Below, one piece after another: positions 10,435-22,607 of a stretch of DNA of 64,000 nucleotides. A program made the translations under genes and the position numbers. Source of the DNA: Hyperoodon ampullatus (taxonomy: Eukaryota > Chordata > Mammalia > Artiodactyla > Ziphiidae); contig CATKHW010000283.1 of NCBI GenBank assembly GCA_949752795.1, positions 124,001-188,000 on the forward strand, given 5' to 3'. Every line of letters starts with the position of its first letter. Position 1 is the first letter of the stretch. A model generated the notes under the pieces. That model saw only the letters and a program-made list of their open reading frames with translations, had not been told where the DNA came from and did not search any database.

Positions 10435-12173
10435 AGAGTGTTTTCTAAATGTGAGACACTGTTCTCTTTCCTAACTCAGTTCAAGTGTAGCCATGTTTAC
10501 AGGATCTTCATAAGTGATATCTTATGATAAGTTTCTTTTTCTGTGTGACTTATTTCACTTAGAATCATCGTACCTGAATCCACCCATTTTGCTGCTACTG
10601 GTCTTATGACATTGATTTCATGGCTGAGGGATATTCCATCGTACGTAAGTACCACAATTTTTTGAACCATGTTTATATTTTCTGGGATACTTAAGGTGTA
10701 TCCAAGTTGAGGCCCTTGTATGCAGTGCAGCCCTAAATTTTGGGGTGGCTCTGTCTTATTGATTTTCAGTTTTCCCAAGGTATATTCCCTAGACTGGTAG
10801 TGCCCTTGGCTCTGTAGCTCTGTTCTTTACTTGTTTTAGGGAACAGAATGCACTCCTCCAGAGAGGCAGTTGGCAATTTACATCCCGCCCATCAGCATAA
10901 CAAGGCTCCCTGTTCTCCAGGGCCTGTCTTGCCTTTCTTGTTCTTACACATTTGGTGGATGTCCCTTTTGACCGGTGGGAAGTGATACTTCTTTGTAGTG
11001 CAGATTTGCATTGCCCGCTTGCTTGCTTGGCCAAAAAGGGCGTATGCGTTTTCTCCTGAATATATTCAGGAGAAAACGCATACGCCCCTTTTGGCCAAGT
11101 GCATCATTGTCGAAGTTGTGCCCCTCTTCCTGTGCTTTAAAGGCGATTCCAACGTACCTCTTGAAATCTGTTTCCTGCTATTCTGCCTCGCTTTCAAGTC
11201 CGCCTCGTTGCCTTCCCTCAACAGATTTTTGGACGATAGTTGTCCTTTATTACTCGGCCAGTTTGTGAATTGCTGTGCCCCTGAGCTCCATTTTTCAACT
11301 CGTTTTTGGTGAGCTGACCGCAAGTCCAAAATTTTGGTTCAGGACCTATACTGGTTCCCGGTGGGTGGCTGAGAATTTGGTTAATTCGTCTTCCTGCCGG
11401 GAAATTTCAGTGATATGTGCCCGTCCAAATGCCTAACAGCTACTCTCTCATTGGTTCTCCCTCTTCCCTTTCATCCTCTGCCAAATTGGCAACCTGTGCG
11501 AACCAAGAGGTTAAAGGGGCTGTCTCTCCAAGTTGGGAGGTTGATAGTAAAGCAGACGGAAAGTCAAACCGGAGCACCAGGAGAGGGACTATGCGTTGAG
11601 TTTTAGAAACCTTTCGTATTCACAGTGTGTCCGTTCTCTAGGTTTCCCGCACTTGTTATAGCTGTAGTAATATTCCCTTCAACCTGGAGAGTTCGGACCC
11701 ATGGAATGGGTGCCATGCATTATTGCTTTAAAGGGTCTGCATTTGCTCACCCAATCTCACCAATCGTCTCAGTCCCAAGTGTCCCTCCTTATGCCACATC
11801 CAGCTGTCGTTGTAGATAGGGTCATTCCAGCTTTCATCAGAGACCCTGAAGGAATTGTAAAGAATTTCCCAGTTTTTTTGTTTTGTTTTTGAAATTCCTT
11901 TTTATAGTGGGTTTGAGCTGATTCTCGCTGCCATGTTTATGCCAGTCTAGACACACTTGATTCCCTTACGGAGACATATCAATACATAGGTTTTAAGATT
12001 CTTACTAGTCAGATATTTTCCTCTGCGGGAAATATGGGGTTTTGAGTCCCTTTCGCTGAGGACGGCGTAGGTCTTGTCTATTCCATAGTTGGTTTTTGGA
12101 ACGGTACCTGTGCTTATATCAAACTCTGGTTTTATGCATCACCCCACCTCTCCTTCCCCCTTAAGCAGGTATA
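10435..12173 (+). repeat. Satellite unit M7 (type A)
   Basis: Palindrome 11026-11099 has one mismatch: the right arm reads 'cgccccttttgg' while the left arm is unchanged. It shares 'acatttggtgg', 'aattcgtcttcc', 'aatttcagtg' and 'gacggcgtag' with M8 and M10. Confidence 0.97.
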
Positions 12174-13912
12174 AGAGTGTTTTCTAAATGTGAGACACTG
12201 TTCTCTTTCCTAACTCAGTTCAAGTGTAGCCATGTTTACAGGATCTTCATAAGTGATATCTTATGATAAGTTTCTTTTTCTGTGTGACTTATTTCACTTA
12301 GAATCATCGTACCTGAATCCACCCATTTTGCTGCTACTGGTCTTATGACATTGATTTCATGGCTGAGGGATATTCCATCGTACGTAAGTACCACAATTTT
12401 TTGAACCATGTTTATATTTTCTGGGATACTTAAGGTGTATCCAAGTTGAGGTCCTTGTATGCAGTGCAGCCCTAAATTTTGGGGTGGCTCTGTCTTATTG
12501 ATTTTCAGTTTTCCCAAGGTATATTCCCTAGACTGGTAGTGCCCTTGGCTCTGTAGCTCTGTTCTTTACTTGTTTTAGGGAACAGAATGCACTCCTCCAG
12601 AGAGGCAGTTGGCAATTTACATCCCGCCCATCAGCATAACAAGGCTCCCTGTTCTCCAGGGCCTGTCTTGCCTTTCTTGTTCTTACACATTTGGTGGATG
12701 TCCCTTTTGACCGGTGGGAAGTGATACTTCTTTGTAGTGCAGATTTGCATTGCCCGCTTGCTTGCTTGGCCAAAAAGGGCGTATGCGTTTTCTCCTGAAT
12801 ATATTCAGGAGAAAACGCATACGCCCCTTTTGGCCAAGTGCATCATTGTCGAAGTTGTGCCCCTCTTCCTGTGCTTTAAAGGCGATTCCAACGTACCTCT
12901 TGAAATCTGTTTCCTGCTATTCTGCCTCGCTTTCAAGTCCGCCTCGTTGCCTTCCCTCAACAGATTTTTGGACGATAGTTGTCCTTTATTACTCGGCCAG
13001 TTTGTGAATTGCTGTGCCCCTGAGCTCCATTTTTCAACTCGTTTTTGGTGAGCTGACCGCAAGTCCAAAATTTTGGTTCAGGACCTATACTGGTTCCCGG
13101 TGGGTGGCTGAGAATTTGGTTAATTCGTCTTCCTGCCGGGAAATTTCAGTGATATGTGCCCGTCCAAATGCCTAACAGCTACTCTCTCATTGGTTCTCCC
13201 TCTTCCCTTTCATCCTCTGCCAAATTGGCAACCTGTGCGAACCAAGAGGTTAAAGGGGCTGTCTCTCCAAGTTGGGAGGTTGATAGTAAAGCAGACGGAA
13301 AGTCAAACCGGAGCACCAGGAGAGGGACTATGCGTTGAGTTTTAGAAACCTTTCGTATTCACAGTGTGTCCGTTCTCTAGGTTTCCCGCACTTGTTATAG
13401 CTGTAGTAATATTCCCTTCAACCTGGAGAGTTCGGACCCATGGAATGGGTGCCATGCATTATTGCTTTAAAGGGTCTGCATTTGCTCACCCAATCTCACC
13501 AATCGTCTCAGTCCCAAGTGTCCCTCCTTATGCCACATCCAGCTGTCGTTGTAGATAGGGTCATTCCAGCTTTCATCAGAGACCCTGAAGGAATTGTAAA
13601 GAATTTCCCAGTTTTTTTGTTTTGTTTTTGAAATTCCTTTTTATAGTGGGTTTGAGCTGATTCTCGCTGCCATGTTTATGCCAGTCTAGACACACTTGAT
13701 TCCCTTACGGAGACATATCAATACATAGGTTTTAAGATTCTTACTAGTCAGATATTTTCCTCTGCGGGAAATATGGGGTTTTGAGTCCCTTTCGCTGAGG
13801 ACGGCGTAGGTCTTGTCTATTCCATAGTTGGTTTTTGGAACGGTACCTGTGCTTATATCAAACTCTGGTTTTATGCATCACCCCACCTCTCCTTCCCCCT
13901 TAAGCAGGTATA
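12174..13912 (+). repeat. Satellite unit M8 (type A), near-copy of M7
   Basis: Palindrome 12765-12838 carries the same single right-arm change as M7. The unit matches M7 at every diagnostic site I checked except gaggtcctt for gaggccctt, so the pair looks like a recent tandem duplication. Confidence 0.97.
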
Positions 13913-15651
13913 AGAGTGTTTTCTAAATGTGAGACACTGTTCTCTTTCCTAACTCAGTTCAAGTGTAGCCATGTTTACAGGATCTTCATAAGTGATATCT
14001 TATGATAAGTTTCTTTTTCTGTGTGACTTATTTCACTTAGAATCATCGTACCTGAATCCACCCATTTTGCTGCTACTGGTCTTATGACATTGATTTCATG
14101 GCTGAGGGATATTCCATCGTACGTAAGTACCACAATTTTTTGAACCATGTTTATATTTTCTGGGATACTTAAGGTGTATCCAAGTTGAGGTCCTTGTATG
14201 CAGTGCAGCCCTAAATTTTGGGGTGGCTCTGTCTTATTGATTTTCAGTTTTCCCAAGGTATATTCCCTAGGCTGGTAGTGCCCTTGGCTCTGTAGCTCTG
14301 TTCTTTACTTGTTTTAGGGAACAGAATGCACTCCTCCAGAGAGGCAGTTGGCAATTTACATCCCGCCCATCAGCATAACAAGGCTCCCTGTTCTCCAGGG
14401 CCTGTCTTGCCTTTCTTGTTCTTACACATTTTGTGGATGTCCCTTTTGACCGGTGGGAAGTGATACTTCTTTGTAGTGCAGATTTGCATTGCCCGCTTGC
14501 TTGCTTGGCCAAAAAGGGCGTATGCGTTTTCTCCTGAATATATTCAGGAGAAAACGCATACGCCCTTTTTGGCCAAGTGCATCATTGTCGAAGTTGTGCC
14601 CCTCTTCCTGTGCTTTAAAGGCGATTCCAACGTACCTCTTGAAATCTGTTTCCTGCTATTCTGCCTCGCTTTCAAGTCCGCCTCGTTGCCTTCCCTCAAC
14701 AGATTTTTGGACGATAGTTGTCCTTTATTACTCGGCCAGTTTGTGAATTGCTGTGCCCCTGAGCTCCATTTTTTAACTCGTTTTTGGTGAGCTGACCGCA
14801 AGTCCAAAATTTTGGTTCAGGACCTATACTGGTTCCCGGTGGGTGGCTGAGAATTTGGTTAATTCTTCTTCCTGCCGGGAAATTACAGTGATATGTGCCC
14901 GTCCAAATGCCTAACAGCTACTCTCTCATTGGTTCTCCCACTTCCCTTTCATCCTCTGCCAAATTGGCAACCTGTGCGAACCAAGAGGTTAAAGGGGCTG
15001 TCTCTCCAAGTTGGGAGGTTGATAGTAAAGCAGACGGAAAGTCAAACCGGAGCACCAGGGGAGGGACTATGCGTTGAGTTTTAGAAACCTTTCGTATTCA
15101 CAGTGTGTCCGTTCTCTAGGTTTCCCGCACTTGTTATAGCTGTAGTAATATTCCCTTCAACCTGGAGAGTTCAGACCCATGGAATGGGTGCCATGCATTA
15201 TTGCTTTAAAGGGTCTGCATTTGCTCACCCAATCTCACCAATCGTCTCAGTCCCAAGTGTCCCTCCTTATGCCACATCCAGCTGTCGTTGTAGATAGGGT
15301 CATTCCAGCTTTCATCAGAGACCCTGAAGGAATTGTAAAGAATTTCCCAGTTTTTTTGTTTTGTTTTTGAAATTCCTTTTTATAGTGGGTTTGAGCTGAT
15401 TCTCGCTGCCATGTTTATGCCAGTCTAGACACACTTGATTCCCTTACGGAGACATATCAATACATAGGTTTTAAGATTCTTACTAGTCAGATATTTTCCT
15501 CTGCGGGAAATATGGGGTTTTGAGTCCCTTTCGCTGAGGACGGTGTAGGTCTTGTCTATTCCACAGTTGGTTTTTGGAACGGTACCTGTGCTTATATCAA
15601 ACTCTGGTTTTATGCATCACCCCACCTCTCCTTCCCCCTTAAGCAGGTATA
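13913..15651 (+). repeat. Satellite unit M9 (type A)
   Basis: Palindrome 14504-14577 is perfect. 'attttttaactcg' and 'tctcccacttcc' are shared with M11. The right part ('caggggaggg', 'gttcagaccc', 'ttccacagtt') is shared with M6, so the unit is mosaic. Confidence 0.97.
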
Positions 15652-17390
15652 AGAGTGTTTTCTAAATGTGAGACACTGTTCTCTTTCCTAACTCAGTTCA
15701 AGTGTAGCCATGTTTACAGGATCTTCATAAGTGATATCTTATGATAAGTTTCTTTTTCTGTGTGACTTATTTCACTTAGAATCATCGTACCTGAATCCAC
15801 CCATTTTGCTGCTACTGGTCTTATGACATTGATTTCATGGCTGAGGGATATTCCATCGTACGTAAGTACCACAATTTTTTGAACCATGTTTATATTTTCT
15901 GGGATACTTAAGGTGTATCCAAGTTGAGGCCCTTGTATGCAGTGCAGCCCTAAATTTTGGGGTGGCTCTGTCTTATTGATTTTCAGTTTTCCCAAGGTAT
16001 ATTCCCTAGACTGGTAGTGCCCTTGGCTCTGTAGCTCTGTTCTTTACTTGTTTTAGGGAACAGAATGCACTCCTCCAGAGAGGCAGTTGGCAATTTACAT
16101 CCCGCCCATCAGCATAACAAGGCTCCCTGTTCTCCAGGGCCTGTCTTGCCTTTCTTGTTCTTACACATTTGGTGGATGTCCCTTTTGACCGGTGGGAAGT
16201 GATACTTCTTTGTAGTGCAGATTTGCATTGCCCGCTTGCTTGCTTGGCCAAAAGGGGCGTATGCGTTTTCTCCTGAATATATTCAGGAGAAAACGCATAC
16301 GCCCCTTTTGGCCAAGTGCATCATTGTCGAAGTTGTGCCCCTCTTCCTGTGCTTTAAAGGCGATTCCAACGTACCTCTTGAAATCTGTTTCCTGCTATTC
16401 TGCCTCGCTTTCAAGTCCGCCTCGTTGCCTTCCCTCAACAGATTTTTGGACGATAGTTGTCCTTTATTACTCGGCCAGTTTGTGAATTGCTGTGCCCCTG
16501 AGCTCCATTTTTCAACTCGTTTTTGGTGAGCTGACCGCAAGTCCAAAATTTTGGTTCAGGACCTATACTGGTTCCCGGTGGGTGGCTGAGAATTTGGTTA
16601 ATTCGTCTTCCTGCCGGGAAATTTCAGTGATATGTGCCCGTCCAAATGCCTAACAGCTACTCTCTCATTGGTTCTCCCTCTTCCCTTTCATCCTCTGCCA
16701 AATTGGCAACCTGTGCGAACCAAGAGGTTAAAGGGGCTGTCTCTCCAAGTTGGGAGGTTGATAGTAAAGCAGACGGAAAGTCAAACCGGAGCACCAGGAG
16801 AGGGACTATGCGTTGAGTTTTAGAAACCTTTCGTATTCACAGTGTGTCCGTTCTCTAGGTTTCCCGCACTTGTTATAGCTGTAGTAATATTCCCTTCAAC
16901 CTGGAGAGTTCGGACCCATGGAATGGGTGCCATGCATTATTGCTTTAAAGGGTCTGCATTTGCTCACCCAATCTCACCAATCGTCTCAGTCCCAAGTGTC
17001 CCTCCTTATGCCACATCCAGCTGTCATTGTAGATAGGGTCATTCCAGCTTTCATCAGAGACCCTGAAGGAATTGTAAAGAATTTCCCAGTTTTTTTGTTT
17101 TGTTTTTGAAATTCCTTTTTATAGTGGGTTTGAGCTGATTCTCGCTGCCATGTTTATGCCAATCTAGACACACTTGATTCCCTTACGGAGACATATCAAT
17201 ACATAGGTTTTAAGATTCTTACTAGTCAGATATTTTCCTCTGCGGGAAATATGGGGTTTTGAGTCCCTTTCGCTGAGGACGGCGTAGGTCTTGTCTATTC
17301 CATAGTTGGTTTTTGGAACGGTACCTGTGCTTATATCAAACTCTGGTTTTATGCATCACCCCACCTCTCCTTCCCCCTTAAGCAGGTATA
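15652..17390 (+). repeat. Satellite unit M10 (type A), matched palindrome substitutions
   Basis: Palindrome 16243-16316 is perfect but in variant form: A to G at 16254 and T to C at 16305, which pair with each other. The rest follows M7 and M8 ('acatttggtgg', 'aattcgtcttcc', 'gacggcgtag'). Private: 'gctgtcattg' and 'gccaatctag'. Confidence 0.97.
16243..16316. repeat. Variant palindrome with paired substitutions (M10)
   Basis: Compared with the usual form, base 16254 is G instead of A (arm position 12) and base 16305 is C instead of T (position 63 of 74). These two positions pair, so the palindrome stays perfect. M7 and M8 carry only the right-arm change and M18 only the left-arm change. Confidence 0.95.
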
Positions 17391-19129
17391 AGAGTGTTTT
17401 CTAAATGTGAGACACTGTTCTCTTTCCTAACTCAGTTCAAGTGTAGCCATGTTTACAGGATCTTCATAAGTGATATCTTATGATAAGTTTCTTTTTCTGT
17501 GTGACTTATTTCACTTAGAATCATCGTACCTGAATCCACCCATTTTGCTGCTACTGGTCTTATGACATTGATTTCATGGCTGAGGGATATTCCATCGTAC
17601 GTAAGTACCACAATTTTTTGAACCATGTTTATATTTTCTGGGATACTTAAGGTGTATCCAAGTTGAGGTCCTTGTATGCAGTGCAGCCCTAAATTTTGGG
17701 GTGGCTCTGTCTTATTGATTTTCAGTTTTCCCAAGGTATATTCCCTAGGCTGGTAGTGCCCTTGGCTCTGTAGCTCTGTTCTTTACTTGTTTTAGGGAAC
17801 AGAATGCACTCCTCCAGAGAGGCAGTTGGCAATTTACATCCCGCCCATCAGCATAACAAGGCTCCCTGTTCTCCAGGGCCTGTCTTGCCTTTCTTGTTCT
17901 TACACATTTTGTGGATGTCCCTTTTGACCGGTGGGAAGTGATACTTCTTTGTAGTGCAGATTTGCATTGCCCGCTTGCTTGCTTGGCCAAAAAGGGCGTA
18001 TGCGTTTTCTCCTGAATATATTCAGGAGAAAACGCATACGCCCTTTTTGGCCAAGTGCATCATTGTCGAAGTTGTGCCCCTCTTCCTGTGCTTTAAAGGC
18101 GATTCCAACGTACCTCTTGAAATCTGTTTCCTGCTATTCTGCCTCGCTTTCAAGTCCGCCTCGTTGCCTTCCCTCAACAGATTTTTGGACGATAGTTGTC
18201 CTTTATTACTCGGCCAGTTTGTGAATTGCTGTGCCCCTGAGCTCCATTTTTTAACTCGTTTTTGGTGAGCTGACCGCAAGTCCAAAATTTTGGTTCAGGA
18301 CCTATACTGGTTCCCGGTGGGTGGCTGAGAATTTGGTTAATTCTTCTTCCTGCCGGGAAATTACAGTGATATGTGCCCGTCCAAATGCCTAACAGCTACT
18401 CTCTCATTGGTTCTCCCACTTCCCTTTCATCCTCTGCCAAATTGGCAACCTGTGCGAACCAAGAGGTTAAAGGGGCTGTCTCTCCAAGTTGGGAGGTTGA
18501 TAGTAAAGCAGACGGAAAGTCAAACCGGAGCACCAGGAGAGGGACTATGCGATGAGTTTTAGAAACCTTTCGTATTCACAGTGTGTCCGTTCTCTAGGTT
18601 TCCCGAACTTGTTATAGCTGTAGTAATATTCCCTTCAACCTGGAGAGTTCGGACCCATGGAATGGGTGCCATGCATTATTGCTTTAAAGGGTCTGCATTT
18701 GCTCACCCAATCTCACCAATCGTCTCAGTCCCAAGTGTCCCTCCTTATGCCACATCCAGCTGTCGTTGTAGATAGGGTCATTCCAGCCTTCATCAGAGAC
18801 CCTGAAGGAATTGTAAAGAATTTCCCAGTTTTTTTGTTTTGTTTTTGAAATTCCTTTTTATAGTGGGTTTGAGCTGATTCTCGCTGCCATGTTTATGCCA
18901 GTCTAGACACACTTGATTCCCTTACGGAGACATATCAATACATAGGTTTTAAGATTCTTACTAGTCAGATATTTTCCTCTGCGGGAAATATGGGGTTTTG
19001 AGTCCCTTTCGCTGAGGACGGTGTAGGTCTTGTCTATTCCATAGTTGGTTTTTGGAACGGTACCTGTGCTTATATCAAACTCTGGTTTTATGCATCACCC
19101 CACCTCTCCTTCCCCCTTAAGCAGGTATA
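17391..19129 (+). repeat. Satellite unit M11 (type A)
   Basis: Palindrome 17982-18055 is perfect. It shares 'attttttaactcg' and 'tctcccacttcc' with M9, and 'tatgcgatgag' with M13. Private: 'tcccgaacttg'. Confidence 0.97.
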
Positions 19130-20868
19130 AGAGTGTTTTCTAAATGTGAGACACTGTCCTCTTTCCTAACTCAGTTCAAGTGTAGCCATGTTTACAGGAT
19201 CTTCATAAGTGATATCTTATGATAAGTTTCTTTTTCTGTGTGACTTATTTCACTTAGAATCATCGTACCTGTATCCACCCATTTTGCTGCTACTGGTCTT
19301 ATGACATTGATTTCATGGCTGAGGGATATTCCATCGTACGTAAGTACCACAATTTTTTGAACCATGTTTATATTTTCTGGGATACTTAAGGTGTATCCAA
19401 GTTGAGGTCCTTGTATGCAGTGCAGCCCTAAATTTTGGGGTGGCTCTGTCTTATTGATTTTCAGTTTTCCCAAGGTATATTCTTTAGGCTGGTAGTGCCC
19501 TTGGCTCTGTAGCTCTGTTCTTTACTTGTTTTAGGGAACAGAATGCACTCCTCCAGAGAGGCAGTTGGCAATTTACATCCCGCCCATCAGCATAACAAGG
19601 CTCCCTGTTCTCCAGGGCCTGTCTTGCCTTTCTTGTTCTTACACATTTTGTGGATGTCCCTTTTGACCGGTGGGAAGTGATACTTCTTTGTAGTGCAGAT
19701 TTGCATTGCCTGCTTGCTTGCTTGGCCAAAAAGGGCGTATGCGTTTTCTCCTGAATATATTCAGGAGAAAACGCATACGCCCTTTTTGGCCAAGTGCATC
19801 ATTGTCGAAGTTGTGCCCCTCTTCCTGTGCTTTAAAGGCGATTCCAACGTACCTCTTGAAATCTGTTTCCTGCTATTCTGCCTCGCTTTCAAGTCCGCCT
19901 CGTTGCCTTCCCTCAACAGATTTTTGGACGATAGTTGTCCTTTATTACTCGGCCAGTTTGTGAATTGCTGTGCCCCTGAGCTCCATTTTTCAACTCGTTT
20001 TTGGTGAGCTGACCGCAAGTCCAAAATTTTGGTTCAGGACCTATACTGGTTCCCGGTGGGTGGCTGAGAATTTGGTTAATTCGTCTTCCTGCCGGGAAAT
20101 TTCAGTGATATGTGCCCGTCCAAATGCCTAACAGCTACTCTCTCATTGGTTCTCCCTCTTCCCTTTCATCCTCTGCCAAATTGGCAACCTTTGCGAACCA
20201 AGAGGTTAAAGGGGCTGTCTCTCCAAGTTGGGAGGTTGATAGTAAAGCAGACGGAAAGTCAAACCGGAGCACCAGGAGAGGGACTATGCGTTGAGTTTTA
20301 GAAACCTTTCGTATTCACAGTGTGTCCGTTCTCTAGGTTTCCCGCACTTGTTATAGCTGTAGTAATATTCCCTTCAACCTGGAGAGTTCGGACCCATGGA
20401 ATGGGTGCCATGCATTATTGCTTTAAAGGGTCTGCATTTGCTCACCCAATCTCACCAATCGTCTCAGTCCCAAGTGTCCCTCCTTATGCCACATCCAGCT
20501 GTCGTTGTAGATAGGGTCATTCCAGCCTTCATCAGAGACCCTGAAGGAATTGTAAAGAATTTCCCAGTTTTTTTGTTTTGTTTTTGAAATTCCTTTTTAT
20601 AGTGGGTTTGAGCTGATTCTCGCTGCCATGTTTATGCCAGTCTAGACACACTTGATTCCCTTACGGAGACATATCAATACATAGGTTTTAAGATTCTTAC
20701 TAGTCAGATATTTTCCTCTGCGGGAAATATGGGGTTTTGAGTCCCTTTCGCTGAGGACGTTGTAGGTCTTGTCTATTCCATAGTTGGTTTTTGGAACGGT
20801 ACCTGTGCTTATATCAAACTCTGGTTTTATGCATCACCCCACCTCTCCTTCCCCCTTAAGCAGGTATA
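19130..20868 (+). repeat. Satellite unit M12 (type A)
   Basis: Palindrome 19721-19794 is perfect. 'ttgcctgcttg' is shared with M22 and M26, and 'cactgtcctc' with M15 and M16. 'aattcgtc' and 'aatttcag' are shared with M7, M8 and M10, and 'gaggacgttg' appears here first. Private: 'acctgtatcc', 'tattctttagg' and 'aacctttgcg'. Confidence 0.97.
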
Positions 20869-22607
20869 AGAGTGTTTTCTAAATGTGAGACACTGTTCTC
20901 TTTCCTAACTCAGTTCAAGTGTAGCAATGTTTACAGGATCTTCATAAGTGATATCTTATGATAAGTTTCTTTTTCTGTGTGACTTATTTCACTTAGAATC
21001 ATCGTACCTGAATCCACCCATTTTGCTGCTACTGGTCTTATGACATTGATTTCATGGCTGAGGGATATTCCATCGTACGTAAGTACCACAATTTTTTGAA
21101 CCATGTTTATATTTTCTGGGATACTTAAGGTGTATCCAAGTTGAGGCCCTTGTATGCAGTGCAGCCCTAAATTTTGGGGTGGCTCTGTCTTATTGATTTT
21201 CAGTTTTCCCAAGGTATATTCCCTAGACTGGTAGTGCCCTTGGCTCTGTAGCTCTGTTCTTTACTTGTTTTAGGGAACAGAATGCACTCCTCCAGAGAGG
21301 CAGTTGGCAATTTACATCCCGCCCATCAGCATAACAAGGCTCCCTGTTCTCCAGGGACTGTCTTGCCTTTCTTGTTCTTACACATTTTGTGGATGTCCCT
21401 TTTGACCGGTGGGAAGTGATACTTCTTTGTAGTGCAGATTTGCATTGCCCGCTTGCTTGCTTGGACAAAAAGGGCGTATGCGTTTTCTCCTGAATATATT
21501 CAGGAGAAAACGCATACGCCCTTTTTGGCCAAGTGCATCATTGTCGATGTTGTGCCCCTCTTCCTGTGCTTTAAAGGCGATTCCAACGTACCTCTTGAAA
21601 TCTGTTTCCTGCTATTCTGCCTCGCTTTCAAGTCCGCCTCGTTGCCTTCCCTCAACAGATTTTTGGATGATAGTTGTCCTTTATTACTCGGCCAGTTTGT
21701 GAATTGCTGTGCCCCTGAGCTCCATTTTTCAACTCGTTTTTGGTGAGCTGACCGCAAGTCCAAAATTTTGGTTCAGGACCTATACTGGTTCCCGGTGGGT
21801 GGCTGAGAATTTGGTTAATTCTTCTTCCTGCCGGGAAATTACAGTGATATGTGCCCGTCCAAATGCCTAACAGCTACTCTCTCATTGGTTCTCCCTCTTC
21901 CCTTTCATCCTCTGCCAAATTGGCAACCTGTGCGAACCAAGAGGTTAAAGGGGCTGTCTCTCCAAGTTGGGAGGTTGATAGTAAAGCAGACGGAAAGTCA
22001 AACCGGAGCACCAGGAGAGGGACTATGCGATGAGTTTTAGAAACCTTTCGTATTCACAGTGTGTCCGTTCTCTAGGTTTCCCGCACTTGTTATAGCTGTA
22101 GTAATATTCCCTTCAACCTGGAGAGTTCGGACCCATGGAATGGGTGCCATGCATTATTGCTTTAAAGGGTCTGCATTTGCTCACCCAATCTCACCAATCG
22201 TCTCAGTCCCAAGTGTCCCTCCTTATGCCACATCCAGCTGTCGTTGTAGATAGGGTCATTCCAGCTTTCATCAGAGACCCTGAAGGAATTGCAAAGAATT
22301 TCCCAGTTTTTTTGTTCTGTTTTTGAAATTCCTTTTTATAGTGGGTTTGAGCTGATTCTCGCTGCCATGTTTATGCCAGTCTAGACACACTTGATTCCCT
22401 TACGGAGACATATCAATACATAGGTTTTAAGATTCTTACTAGTCAGATATTTTCCTCTGCGGGAAATATGGGGTTTTGAGTCCCTTTCGCTGAGGACGGT
22501 GTAGGTCTTGTCTATTCCATAGTTGGTTTTTGGAACGGTACCTGTGCTTATATCAAACTCTGGTTTTATGCATCACCCCACCTCTCCTTCCCCCTTAAGC
22601 AGGTATA
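20869..22607 (+). repeat. Satellite unit M13 (type A)
   Basis: Palindrome 21460-21533 has one mismatch (left arm 'ttggacaaa'). The right part holds 'attgcaaag' and 'tgttctgttt', a pair that recurs in M19, M20, M29, M30, M32, M33 and M35. Private: 'gtagcaatg', 'agggactgt', 'tcgatgttg' and 'ttggatgat'. Confidence 0.97.
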
